Source: Pedobacter ureilyticus (GTDB lineage: Bacteria > Bacteroidota > Bacteroidia > Sphingobacteriales > Sphingobacteriaceae). From it: 64,000 nucleotides of DNA. A model generated the notes under the pieces. It saw nothing but the letters and a program-made list of their open reading frames with translations, did no database searches and was not told the DNA's origin. Shown piece by piece: positions 7,899 to 15,623 of the stretch (its first letter is position 1; each line of letters begins with the position of its first letter). Position numbers and translations under genes: made by a program. The stretch lies in NCBI RefSeq assembly GCF_005925345.1, contig NZ_SSHJ01000015.1, positions 46,735 through 110,734 on the forward strand. The letters run 5' to 3'.

Positions 7899-10544
7899 CT
7901 AATAATTAAATGTTGCTCTAAACATGGCTACTCTTCCCGGAATTTGATACGTTCCCACCGTTAAAGAGTTGGCAGTAACGTTAATTGCTTCAAATTGCTT
8001 AACATTTGCTAAATTGGTAATGCCAAATTCTAAGTCGGTTTTTAATTTCAGTACTTTGTATCTGATGTTAAAATCGGCAAATAAATATTTTAAATCTGGC
8101 TGACTAGATTGTTGGGTAAAAATATGTTCTGCCGAGAAATTTAAAAATACAGATTTCAGCATGGTTACCGCTAAACCAGATTGTTGCCTCAATTGTTGAT
8201 AGTTTGTGCTTATTCCAGTACCGGCAGTTTTGTTTTTACTGTTGGTAAAAGTGCCCAAGTAAGTAAAGTTCATAAACTTGGTAAGTTTGGCTTCAATGCC
8301 GGCTTTGTAAGTGAAATTATCGCTTTCGAAAGGCAACAATTGATTGTTTTGCAGCTGCTGGAATTGGCTATGCGAATAAGCAAAGCCTGCGTTTACGGTG
8401 CTTTTTAAAGCAAATAAGTATTTACTTAAACCAGAGTTTAAGCCAAAGTTTCTAGCTTGGTTAGCTAATGGAAGCACAATACGTTGTTGCGTATTGTCTG
8501 TAAGTATAGACGAAGAAATGGTATTGAGGTTGGTGGTACTGTAGTTCAAGCTAATGTTACCAAAAATCATTTCAATTGCTTTGCGAAAGTTGAAGGATCC
8601 GGAAAACGAGTGCGAAGAATTTTCTGAAACAGGCGCATTATTGGCAAAAAGAGAACGATAATTACGTAAAACGGTTCCGCTAAAAACATCGTCTATGGTA
8701 CCTAGATTATTTCTGAAACTGTAAGCTGCATTTACATAATTTTCTGGGCTAGTTTGGTACTTAAAGCTTACCATGGGGTTTACAAAAAAGCGGTTAAGGC
8801 TTTTATCCATGTTATGGTTCGCATCATCATAACTAATGCTATTGTAGCTCAAAGGAATTCTAATTGTAGCCGTTATTTTGTCTGTAGTATATTCGTAGCC
8901 ATTTTCTATGTATAACCTCGAACGTAGCCAATCTAAATCGTTTATAGCACCGGCTGCGGCAAGTTCGCTGCTGCCATTATTTTGCAATTTAGTTAAATTG
9001 GTAGATAGGTTTTGTTGCTGGATTAAAAAACCAGCCCTATAGTTTTGCACAAAATTGCCCTTCGGAAAAGCCATTGATGCAAAGTTGTTGGTGTAAAAGG
9101 TGGGTAAATCTAAATACTGATTTAAAGCTGCATAAGGTGTGCCGTTATTCAAAATTTCCTCATTTAAACCAGGTTTAATATTTAGTGTTTCTGGTTGCGA
9201 ACTTCTACTAATAGATGATGATAGGTGTAGGATATTGCCAGATTTAAGTTTCTTGCGATAGCCCAAATCATTTGATAAAGAAAACATATCTTGTTTTAAC
9301 GATTGGAAAGCTCCTACACCGTTAATAAATACGTTAGAATTTGTACGAGTTGGATTATACTCCACAGCAAGAGCATTATTAAAATAGTAGCCATCTGTAT
9401 TTCCGTTTAAAGTAAATTGACCTTTTAATTTTTGTGGGTTAAGGAAATTGTCCTGATTTTCTTGGTAATTGATAGTTTGCCCTGCTAGCCTGGTTTCCGA
9501 AAATTTGTTATAAACCTGTTTGCGTTCATCGTATAAATAAGAAACATTTGCTCTTAATTGCAGATCGTTTTTAAACTTAAAGAGGTTATTTAAATTGGCT
9601 TGGCCAGCTTTATTAAACAAGGTACGGCTTTGTGGTAGGGTAGGCACGCCTGCTGCTCCAGCAGAGAGTAGGTTGCCAGGTTTAGTGTTGTCGTTTGCCA
9701 AAGGATTAAAAGAGGTAAGGTCTAAACCAGGATCGATACCAATATTGTTGCCTTTTAAATTGTTGAGGAACTTTACCTTTTTATTAAATAACATGGCGTT
9801 CACGTTGCCATCAAATCGGTCGGGAGCGCCCAAACCTGCCTTTACTTCACCCATCACTTTCAGTTTGGCATCATCCTTAATTACTAGGTTTAAAGCAACA
9901 TCATCGCTGGTGTTATTTTTTTGCAGCATCTTTATGGGCTGGTCTTTTTCAATTACCTGCACTTTATCTACCGCACCATGCGGAATACTTTTGGTACCTA
10001 TGCCGTACTTGTCTTCCAACAAGTTATCGCCATCTATGTACATATTAGATATGTTTTTACCGTTATAGCTTATTTTACCATTTTCTGCCACCTCAATACC
10101 AGGCATTTTTTTCAAAACATCGCCAATGTTACGGTCTTGCTTGTCAGAAAAATCAGAAGTTTTATAGTTTAGCGTATCTCCGTTAGAGCTTAGCCGAGGG
10201 CGATTTTTAACTTCTACCGTTTTAAGGTTAATCTCGCTTTCTGCCAAGCTAATTTCATTGGTTTTTGCAAAATCTAAAAGGTTAATGGTTTTCTTTCCAA
10301 AACCTAAGATGCTAAACTCTAAATTTAAGTCTGCTCCGTTTTCATCTGTATTGATTGTGAAATCACCTTTTTCGTTAGTTCTGGCAAAACCAAGCGTGCT
10401 TCCTTCTTTGTCTTTTAAACTAACCATGACAGAAGGAAGCGGCTTAGCTTTATCATCTTTAACCTTGCCTTTAATTTGCTTTTGTGCGAGCACGGCAATA
10501 GTACTAACACTCATAAAAATGAGCATAAATAACACCTTTTTCAT
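7899..10544 (-). CDS. Outer-membrane beta-barrel protein with carboxypeptidase-regulatory domain (TonB-receptor-like)
   Basis: Outer-membrane protein of about 881 residues from the ATG at 10544; an upstream TTG at 10574 is not preferred, because only the ATG gives a proper signal peptide (MKKVLFMLIF then LAQ). Domains: signal peptide, a CarboxypepD-regulatory-like beta-sandwich (about 20-105), a plug-like domain (IGDVLKKMPGIEVAENGKISYNGKNI, about 135-220) and a large C-terminal beta-barrel. It belongs to the outer membrane beta-barrel family related to TonB receptors but lacks a recognisable TonB box. The upstream gene encodes a GLPGLI protein, a common partner, and a MITE-like element sits between the two, 16 bp from this start. 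Ligand unknown. Confidence 0.82.
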   Translation of the reverse strand: MKKVLFMLIFMSVSTIAVLAQKQIKGKVKDDKAKPLPSVMVSLKDKEGSTLGFARTNEKGDFTINTDENGADLNLEFSILGFGKKTINLLDFAKTNEISLAESEINLKTVEVKNRPRLSSNGDTLNYKTSDFSDKQDRNIGDVLKKMPGIEVAENGKISYNGKNISNMYIDGDNLLEDKYGIGTKSIPHGAVDKVQVIEKDQPIKMLQKNNTSDDVALNLVIKDDAKLKVMGEVKAGLGAPDRFDGNVNAMLFNKKVKFLNNLKGNNIGIDPGLDLTSFNPLANDNTKPGNLLSAGAAGVPTLPQSRTLFNKAGQANLNNLFKFKNDLQLRANVSYLYDERKQVYNKFSETRLAGQTINYQENQDNFLNPQKLKGQFTLNGNTDGYYFNNALAVEYNPTRTNSNVFINGVGAFQSLKQDMFSLSNDLGYRKKLKSGNILHLSSSISRSSQPETLNIKPGLNEEILNNGTPYAALNQYLDLPTFYTNNFASMAFPKGNFVQNYRAGFLIQQQNLSTNLTKLQNNGSSELAAAGAINDLDWLRSRLYIENGYEYTTDKITATIRIPLSYNSISYDDANHNMDKSLNRFFVNPMVSFKYQTSPENYVNAAYSFRNNLGTIDDVFSGTVLRNYRSLFANNAPVSENSSHSFSGSFNFRKAIEMIFGNISLNYSTTNLNTISSSILTDNTQQRIVLPLANQARNFGLNSGLSKYLFALKSTVNAGFAYSHSQFQQLQNNQLLPFESDNFTYKAGIEAKLTKFMNFTYLGTFTNSKNKTAGTGISTNYQQLRQQSGLAVTMLKSVFLNFSAEHIFTQQSSQPDLKYLFADFNIRYKVLKLKTDLEFGITNLANVKQFEAINVTANSLTVGTYQIPGRVAMFRATFNY

Positions 10545-10560
10545 TAGAATGTGCGTGTAA

Positions 10561-10757
10561 AGAGGCTGTATCAAAATAGGAAGGACATCATTTTAAAAGA
10601 ATTAAATTTGGCGTTCGTCATTCCCGCGAAGGCGGGAATCCTAAAGCGATTTAAATTAAAATAAATTTTGCTTTACAATGCGCAGCTGCTCTGTACATGG
10701 TAACTTTCAAAATATTATTTCTCTAGCAAATGCATATCGTCATTTTTGAGACAGCTT
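10561..10757. mobile_element. MITE-like element, copy 1 (diverged)
   Basis: The left terminal repeat AGAGGCTGTATCAAAA (10561-10576) and right terminal repeat TTTTTGAGACAGCTT (about 10743-10757) are the same termini as in the 133-bp element at 39174-39306, with a few mismatches. There is no coding frame inside, so it is non-autonomous. It carries a REP-like hairpin (10616-10650). It separates the GLPGLI gene from the outer-membrane protein gene. No convincing target-site duplication was seen. Confidence 0.65.
10616..10650. repeat. REP-like hairpin, GCGGGAAT stem type
   Basis: CGTCAT is followed by a hairpin, ATTCCCGC (10619-10626) with GCGGGAAT (10631-10638), and then CCTAAAGCGAT. This matches hairpin 1 of the repeat units at 18448-19700. 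Downstream, GCTTTACAATGCG recalls the inverted second half of those units, but without its hairpin. It is nested within the MITE-like element. Confidence 0.75.
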
Positions 10758-10778
10758 AAATAGTTTGTTTGGTTTGGT

Positions 10779-11720
10779 TTATTTCTTTTCGGGCAGTTCA
10801 ATAGGATTGTTCATCACCATTTTTTTAGCTCCGCCAGGTGCGGTTACAAATTTGGTGCTGGTTTTTATATTTGCTCCCATGTTTCTTCCTGCCATTTGGG
10901 CGTTGATAAATCCCTGTGGGTCTTTATCTCTGGCTTCTTTTAATTTGTCGATTTCTTTTTGGGTAGTTTTTACTGCATCTGTAGGTAATTTAATTTCGCT
11001 ACCTAAATAAGTGCTGCCATCCATGCCGCCAAACTTTAAAACATTGGTACCACCGTTGCTTAAAGTAACTGTTTGTTCTTCGTTAGGTTTATCTTCGGCT
11101 ACAACCTTGTCAATTCCTGCAAACTGAAATTTAACCTCATTTTTTTCATCATGAGCTTCGACAATTAAGCCTGGCAAACCGTTCAATTTCCAAGGTCCAC
11201 TTTGAAAAGGTAGTTCGGGAGCAAACCAAGCAATCCAGTTTCTACCTTTAAAATAAGCAGTCGCTTTTTGGCATTTTACGCCCGAAAAGCTTGCAGTATC
11301 TTTATTTATTTTCCAGTTAATTTTTGGTGCAGTTTCTTCTACTAGATAATTACTGATGACACGTTCTTTCGTATAAAACTTATTTTCGTTTGCAAAATAA
11401 AAATAATCAATAGCTGTAACAGGTTTGGTAGAAGTTCTGTTGATATTGAGACTAGTTAATGTACCACCTTGGCTTTTAATTTGGTCTTCTATAGATTTCT
11501 TGATTTCTAAATCACGATTAATCTTATCATAACTGGTATAAACAGAAGCGTTGTTGCCAGTTACCAATAACATGTTTTCGGTATAGAAATTATCTCTTTG
11601 TGTGGTATCTCTCATGTGCGAGAAAGTGTACCTTACTCTTGCCAAAGCTTTGTCGGCCTTTTGTGCGAAGGCAAAAGTGCAAACGGTTGCGGCAATTAAT
11701 GTAGTGGTTAAAATTTTCAT
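10779..11720 (-). CDS. GLPGLI family protein
   Basis: Exported protein of the GLPGLI family, 313 residues, named for the motif seen here in GPWKLNGLPGLIVEAHD (about residues 177-193). It has an N-terminal signal peptide (ILTTTLIAATVCTFAFAQ) and no membrane anchor. The biochemical role of the family is unknown; in Bacteroidota its members usually precede an outer-membrane beta-barrel gene, as here. An operator like that of the BlaI-type repressor lies 51 bp upstream (11771-11797), so the gene is probably controlled by the repressor at 5161-5526, about 6 kb away. Expression of the downstream barrel gene may be affected by the MITE between them. Confidence 0.85.
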   Translation of the reverse strand: MKILTTTLIAATVCTFAFAQKADKALARVRYTFSHMRDTTQRDNFYTENMLLVTGNNASVYTSYDKINRDLEIKKSIEDQIKSQGGTLTSLNINRTSTKPVTAIDYFYFANENKFYTKERVISNYLVEETAPKINWKINKDTASFSGVKCQKATAYFKGRNWIAWFAPELPFQSGPWKLNGLPGLIVEAHDEKNEVKFQFAGIDKVVAEDKPNEEQTVTLSNGGTNVLKFGGMDGSTYLGSEIKLPTDAVKTTQKEIDKLKEARDKDPQGFINAQMAGRNMGANIKTSTKFVTAPGGAKKMVMNNPIELPEKK

Positions 11721-11770
11721 CTGTTTGTGCTATATTAAGGTTTGATGAATGGTTTATTTGTTAATTAATG

Positions 11771-11797
11771 TTTCGTAAATCTACGAAATATTCGTAA
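11771..11797. promoter_or_regulatory. Probable BlaI-type operator of the GLPGLI gene
   Basis: TTTCGTA (11771-11777), 4 nt, TACGAAA (11782-11788) is a perfect 7-bp inverted repeat, and a third half-site TCGTA follows 5 nt after TACGA (11792-11796). Read in the direction of transcription the core is TCGTAGATTTACGA, differing by one base from TCGTATATTTACGA before the repressor gene. A TAGATTTA sequence resembling a -7 box is embedded in it. Confidence 0.65.
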
Positions 11798-11914
11798 TAA
11801 GAAAATATTTTTTAACATTTTTTAACGAGACTACGGCGTGTAAACTAATTCTCATTGGTAAGAAACTAAGAACTTTGTTCCTTAAAAAATATAAAACAAA
11901 TGAACTATTCAGGT

Positions 11915-12230
11915 CAAACGCATTAAAATTAAGCATTCTGTTTTGTTGATACTCTAATAATAGCAGAACCTTACCCAAGAACGGATTGGCCTAGCGGATA
12001 TTTTGAGGGAAAATAGTTGAAACCACCTGTAGTTCCTCTCTAATTGCATTGCACAAAATAATTTTCAGTCGTGAGAAGGCAAAAGGGAACGGCAAGACCT
12101 TAAATTATTTTCGAGAGTGGTTTGACTGATTTTTACCAAAATAGATGCAAGCCTTGATTTTTACTCCACTTTTTGTCAAGAAAAAGTGGAAAAACCTGTC
12201 TGGCAAGACAAAAATATTTTAATGCATTTG
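11915..12230. mobile_element. MITE-like repeat element with inverted ends
   Basis: CAAACGCATTAAAAT (11915-11929) and ATTTTAATGCATTTG (12216-12230) are inverted repeats with 14 of 15 matches, bounding about 316 bp without a credible gene. Inside is a perfect hairpin, TCCACTTTTT (12165-12174), 6 nt, AAAAAGTGGA (12181-12190). Similar hairpin-rich filler occurs at about 31470-31520. A non-autonomous element or decayed repeat is likely; mobility is inferred only from the inverted ends. Confidence 0.45.
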
Positions 12231-12252
12231 CTCTGATGAACTATTTAGCGCA

Positions 12253-12283
12253 TTTGCCTCTTTCGAAAAAAAGAATAGCTTTG
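12253..12283 (+). promoter_or_regulatory. Promoter of the arginine deiminase-like gene
   Basis: TTTG at 12253-12256, a 19-nt spacer, then TAGCTTTG at 12276-12283. Both boxes and the spacing fit the Bacteroidota housekeeping promoter. The start codon is 20 bp after the -7 box. Confidence 0.7.
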
Positions 12284-12302
12284 TAGCAACACCAAAAACG
12301 AT

Positions 12303-13748
12303 ATGAACATGCAGCAAAATCCATTTAAGATAGGCGTTACTACCGAAATTGGACGATTAAGGAAATTGTTGGTACACAGCCCAGATAGTGGGTTGGGTAA
12401 AGTGGTACCCTCTAAAGCGCAAGATTGGCTTTTTGAGGATATTGTGCACTTAGACACGATTAGAAAAGACGAATACGATTATTATACCAAGTTGTTAATG
12501 TATTTTCTTGATCCGGAAAAGATTAAAGGAAAACTTGCTGAGATAGATAGCGAAGCTGCAGAAAGAGGGTTTTATAAGCCAAATCATCCGAAATTTCACA
12601 ATTCTGAAAATGTGATAGAGTTGCAGAATTTATTAGCTGATATTTTGGCAGATGAGTACATACGAAAGAAGTTAACCGCTGCGGTTTGTGCCATAGAAGG
12701 CTGTACTTATAAACTGCAATTAACCTTGGCCGCCACCGAGCCAAAAGAATTGGCAGAGATTTTTATTTCGGGTACAATGGCTGATGATACAATGATTTTT
12801 GCACCTGTACCAAACCTTATTTTTACCCGAGATGTTGGTACAACCATTAATAGTCATATTTTACTGAACAAACCTGCGAAAAAAGCCCGCGTTCGTGAAA
12901 CCATGTTGATGCGTTACATCTTTTTTAACCATCCGTTTTTTGCTGTCTACCAAAATAATGTCATCGAAATTCCCGACCCAACTCAGCATTTTTTAAGGCC
13001 GGGAGATGAGCCTGCTTTTCGTACTACTTTAGAAGGTGGCGATGTAATGATGGTGGCGCCTAACCACGTGCTAATTGGGGTAAGCGAACGCACTTCGGAA
13101 GAAGGCGCAAACGAAGCGATTAAGTTGCTATTTGAAAATGATGTGGTAGAGAAAGTAACAGTGGTTAAAATTCCAGCTAAGCGAGATTATATGCACTTAG
13201 ATACAGTTTTTACGCAGGTTAAACGTGATACTTGGGTAATTTTGCATAGCATAGCGCACAGTCCGGTTTACGATGCCACAGAACCTATTCATTTTTTAAA
13301 GGAACCCGAAAAGTTAGAAGCTACTACGGCCATCCAATTCCATAAAGATAAACCTGGCATACCTAAATATTACGAACACGTAGAAGCTTTATTGGATGAT
13401 ATTAGCAGAAATGATTTAGGGAGCACTACACCTACTAAAGTAATTTATAGTGGAGGCAATACTTTCCCGTATGATAGTAGGGAACAGTGGACAGACTCTT
13501 GTAATTTGTTGGCATTGAAAGAGGGCGTAGTTTTAGGTTACGACCGTAATGATAAAACCGTTGAAGCTTTTAAGGCTAGTGGTTTTAATGTAGTTAATGT
13601 GAAAGATTTAATTCAGGATTTAGAAAGTGGAAAAGTTGATGCAGAAACGTTAACGGATACCTTAGTGTTAATGCCGTCAGCAGAATTATCTAGAGCTAGA
13701 GGAGGTTTTCATTGTATGAGTTTGCCACTCTTGAGAGATGAGATTTAA
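12303..13748 (+). CDS. Arginine deiminase-like protein (guanidino-group modifying superfamily)
   Basis: Cytosolic enzyme of 481 residues in the amidinotransferase/arginine deiminase superfamily, expected to hydrolyse a guanidino group (arginine to citrulline and ammonia, or a close analogue). Visible signature: GVTTEIGRLRKLLVHSPD at the start, LIFTRDVGTTI (substrate-binding Asp), EGGDVMMV, YMHLDTVF (catalytic His region) and RGGFHCMSLP near the C-terminus with the nucleophilic Cys. It is longer than classical ArcA (about 410). There is no carbamoyltransferase or carbamate kinase nearby, so it is not a standard ADI energy operon. A second superfamily member (CtlX-like) lies 0.8 kb downstream. 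It has its own promoter and terminator. Confidence 0.8.
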   Translation: MNMQQNPFKIGVTTEIGRLRKLLVHSPDSGLGKVVPSKAQDWLFEDIVHLDTIRKDEYDYYTKLLMYFLDPEKIKGKLAEIDSEAAERGFYKPNHPKFHNSENVIELQNLLADILADEYIRKKLTAAVCAIEGCTYKLQLTLAATEPKELAEIFISGTMADDTMIFAPVPNLIFTRDVGTTINSHILLNKPAKKARVRETMLMRYIFFNHPFFAVYQNNVIEIPDPTQHFLRPGDEPAFRTTLEGGDVMMVAPNHVLIGVSERTSEEGANEAIKLLFENDVVEKVTVVKIPAKRDYMHLDTVFTQVKRDTWVILHSIAHSPVYDATEPIHFLKEPEKLEATTAIQFHKDKPGIPKYYEHVEALLDDISRNDLGSTTPTKVIYSGGNTFPYDSREQWTDSCNLLALKEGVVLGYDRNDKTVEAFKASGFNVVNVKDLIQDLESGKVDAETLTDTLVLMPSAELSRARGGFHCMSLPLLRDEI

Positions 13749-13768
13749 GTAATATTAGTTTATTGAAG

Positions 13769-13808
13769 AATACAAACGCCCTAGGATTTATCCTAGGCGT
13801 TTGTATTT
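13769..13808. terminator. Bidirectional intrinsic terminator
   Basis: ATACAAACGCC followed by TAGGA pairs with TCCTA followed by GGCGTTTGTAT around a TTTA loop, with A/T-rich tails on both sides. It stands between convergent genes ending at 13748 (+) and 13816 (-). Confidence 0.85.
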
Positions 13809-13815
13809 TATTTAT

Positions 13816-14424
13816 TTAAAATAAGAAATTTATATTGAAACCTAGGTCAGTGAACGATCCCGTTGTTTTTAATGAAAACCCTTTTTGTTTATAACTATAG
13901 ATGTTTCCATCTTCACTACTAGAAGTGTGATAGCCAAAATTAGCATTTATGACACGAGCTTCCAACTCCCAGTGCTTGCCAAGAAAATAAGATACGCCAC
14001 CATATGCACCTAAAGTATAAGAATTTCCTTTTTGAATATTATCGTTTGGTACGTAGGAGCTTTGCTGTGTAAGCTTTGAGTTGTTATAGGAGGCATCTCC
14101 GCCAATAAAAACATACAGTTTTTTATAAACTGGATAGTATTTTTGATAAAGAGCAGAAATACCAAAGGAATTTGTTTCTTGATTACTTCCATTTTCATTA
14201 AACCCAAGAGAAGCTCCTATACCTAATTTTGCATTATCTTTTATGAACCTTGCATAATTGACTGAAAAATTTGAACCTTTACTGGTATAACTTTCATTAT
14301 TGGTTTTAGTCTCCGCTTTACCAAAATCAATGCCTAAGCCTAGAGAGTTGGTGCCTTTAGTTTGAGCGTACACACCTAGTGTGCCGCTAAGCAGCAAAGC
14401 TGCAAATAGAAAGAATTTTTTCAT
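13816..14424 (-). CDS. Outer-membrane beta-barrel (porin family) protein
   Basis: Small outer-membrane barrel of 202 residues. The signal peptide is visible (MKKFFLFAALLLSGTLGVYAQ). The rest consists of alternating amphipathic strands with aromatic ends (SLGLGIDFG, FSVNYARFI, LGIGASLGF, YVFIGGDASY, YTLGAYGGVSYFL, FTDLGFNINFLF), fitting an 8-stranded barrel ending in an aromatic residue. Such proteins are common and functionally undefined in this phylum. It is convergent with the deiminase-like gene and divergent from the CtlX-like gene; neither arrangement says much about its role. Confidence 0.7.
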   Translation of the reverse strand: MKKFFLFAALLLSGTLGVYAQTKGTNSLGLGIDFGKAETKTNNESYTSKGSNFSVNYARFIKDNAKLGIGASLGFNENGSNQETNSFGISALYQKYYPVYKKLYVFIGGDASYNNSKLTQQSSYVPNDNIQKGNSYTLGAYGGVSYFLGKHWELEARVINANFGYHTSSSEDGNIYSYKQKGFSLKTTGSFTDLGFNINFLF

Positions 14425-14497
14425 GATGTTTCATTTGTGTGATTGAAAATTAGCTAATTACATTGGATTTTAAAGATTCAATCTAAAATGTTACGAA

Positions 14498-14527
14498 TTT
14501 GAAAACAACTGCTTTTGTTTAACTTTG
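14498..14527 (+). promoter_or_regulatory. Promoter of the CtlX-like gene
   Basis: TTTG at 14498-14501, an 18-nt spacer and TAACTTTG at 14520-14527 form a full -33/-7 match. The start codon is only 4 bp downstream of the -7 box, so the mRNA is probably nearly leaderless. Confidence 0.65.
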
Positions 14528-14531
14528 AAAA

Positions 14532-15446
14532 ATGCAAACAACTTCACATATACTCATGATACGCCCGGTTGATTTTAAATTTAACGAGCAAACTGCGGGC
14601 GATAATAAATTTCAAGTAGCAAGCGAGCAGGGCAATGTACAACAAAAAGCTTTAGCAGAATTTGATGGCTTTGTGGCTGTGTTACGTGAAAATGGCTTAG
14701 ATGTTATGGTAGTTGATGATACATTGCAACCAGAAACACCTGATTCTATTTTCCCAAATAATTGGGTTTCTTTTCATGAAGATGGTGCGGTTTTTTTATA
14801 CCCCATGCACTCGCCAAACAGAAGACAAGAGCGAAGAAAAGATATTATTGATGAGTTGAGCAAAAAATTTGAAGTAAACCACTTAACCGATTTAAGTTTT
14901 TTTGAACTGCAAGAACGCTTTTTGGAAGGCACGGGCAGCATGGTTTTAGACAGGATCAACAAAATTGCCTACGCCTGTTTAAGTGTACGTACAGATGAGG
15001 AAGTGCTGAACAATTTTGCGATGTTAAGTGGCTATCGTGTCATTGCGTTTGAAGCAGTAGACCAGCATGGTTTTCCAATTTACCATACCAATGTGATGAT
15101 GTGCATTGGCGAAAAGTTTGCAGTGGCATGTTTAGAAAGTATTAAATCTACAGCAGACAAAATTAGGGTGCTAGAGAGTTACAAGGCTACCCATAAAACT
15201 GTTATTGATATTTCTTTTGAGCAAATGAACCATTTTGCAGGTAATATGCTCGAAGTGCAAAATAAAGATGGAGAAAGTTTGTTGGTTATGTCTGAACAAG
15301 CGCTGAAAGCCTTGCATGGTACGCAGGTTACTGCGCTTTCTGCATTTTCTAAAATTGTAAGTGCTCCGCTTTATACGATAGAGCAAAATGGTGGCGGTAG
15401 TGCTAGGTGTATGTTGGCAGAAGTACATCTTCCATTGAAAAAATAA
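14532..15446 (+). CDS. ctlX: CtlX-like citrulline utilization hydrolase (arginine deiminase-related)
   Basis: Cytosolic hydrolase of the guanidino-modifying superfamily, 304 residues. The family pattern can be followed along the chain: ILMIRPVDFKFNEQTAGDN, DSIFPNNWVSFHEDG, LEGTGSMVLDR, YHTNVMMCIG (catalytic His), GNMLEV and GGGSARCMLAEVHLP with the nucleophilic Cys near the C-terminus. CtlX proteins are annotated in citrulline utilisation, but related enzymes include dimethylarginine hydrolases, so the exact substrate is open. It shares a neighbourhood with another superfamily member at 12303-13748, which suggests linked arginine/citrulline turnover. The start is the ATG just after the -7 box. 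Confidence 0.8.
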   Translation: MQTTSHILMIRPVDFKFNEQTAGDNKFQVASEQGNVQQKALAEFDGFVAVLRENGLDVMVVDDTLQPETPDSIFPNNWVSFHEDGAVFLYPMHSPNRRQERRKDIIDELSKKFEVNHLTDLSFFELQERFLEGTGSMVLDRINKIAYACLSVRTDEEVLNNFAMLSGYRVIAFEAVDQHGFPIYHTNVMMCIGEKFAVACLESIKSTADKIRVLESYKATHKTVIDISFEQMNHFAGNMLEVQNKDGESLLVMSEQALKALHGTQVTALSAFSKIVSAPLYTIEQNGGGSARCMLAEVHLPLKK

Positions 15447-15563
15447 AGTCTAACTTGGTTTTATGAGGTTGCCCTATGTCTGTAAAATTGGCGAATTTTT
15501 TTGCTTGTATTTCGTTAATATAGTTATTCCGATGAAGAATTTGTAAACTAAAAATTTAAAAAA

Positions 15564-15583
15564 CCAACCAACCAACCAACCAA
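15564..15583. repeat. CCAA tetranucleotide tract (5 units)
   Basis: Five perfect CCAA units lie directly upstream of the valS -7 box (15589-15596), within the region that should carry the -33 element. Such tracts can change length by slippage. Confidence 0.8.
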
Positions 15584-15588
15584 ATTCC

Positions 15589-15596
15589 TATTTTTG
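15589..15596 (+). promoter_or_regulatory. Probable -7 element of valS
   Basis: TATTTTTG matches TAnnTTTG and lies 27 bp before the valS start. No TTTG is found at the proper -33 position, where the CCAA tract lies instead. Confidence 0.5.
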
Positions 15597-15623
15597 CATC
15601 TTATTTTTTTGACCTAATCACCA

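Noticed and set aside
9595..10068. Plus-strand frame of 157 codons
   Set aside because: It is antisense to the plug and barrel region of the outer-membrane protein; composition is that of a shadow frame.
7899..10574. TTG start at 10574 for the outer-membrane protein
   Set aside because: The first ten residues precede a complete signal peptide and are encoded partly by the terminal repeat of the MITE; the ATG at 10544 is the natural start.
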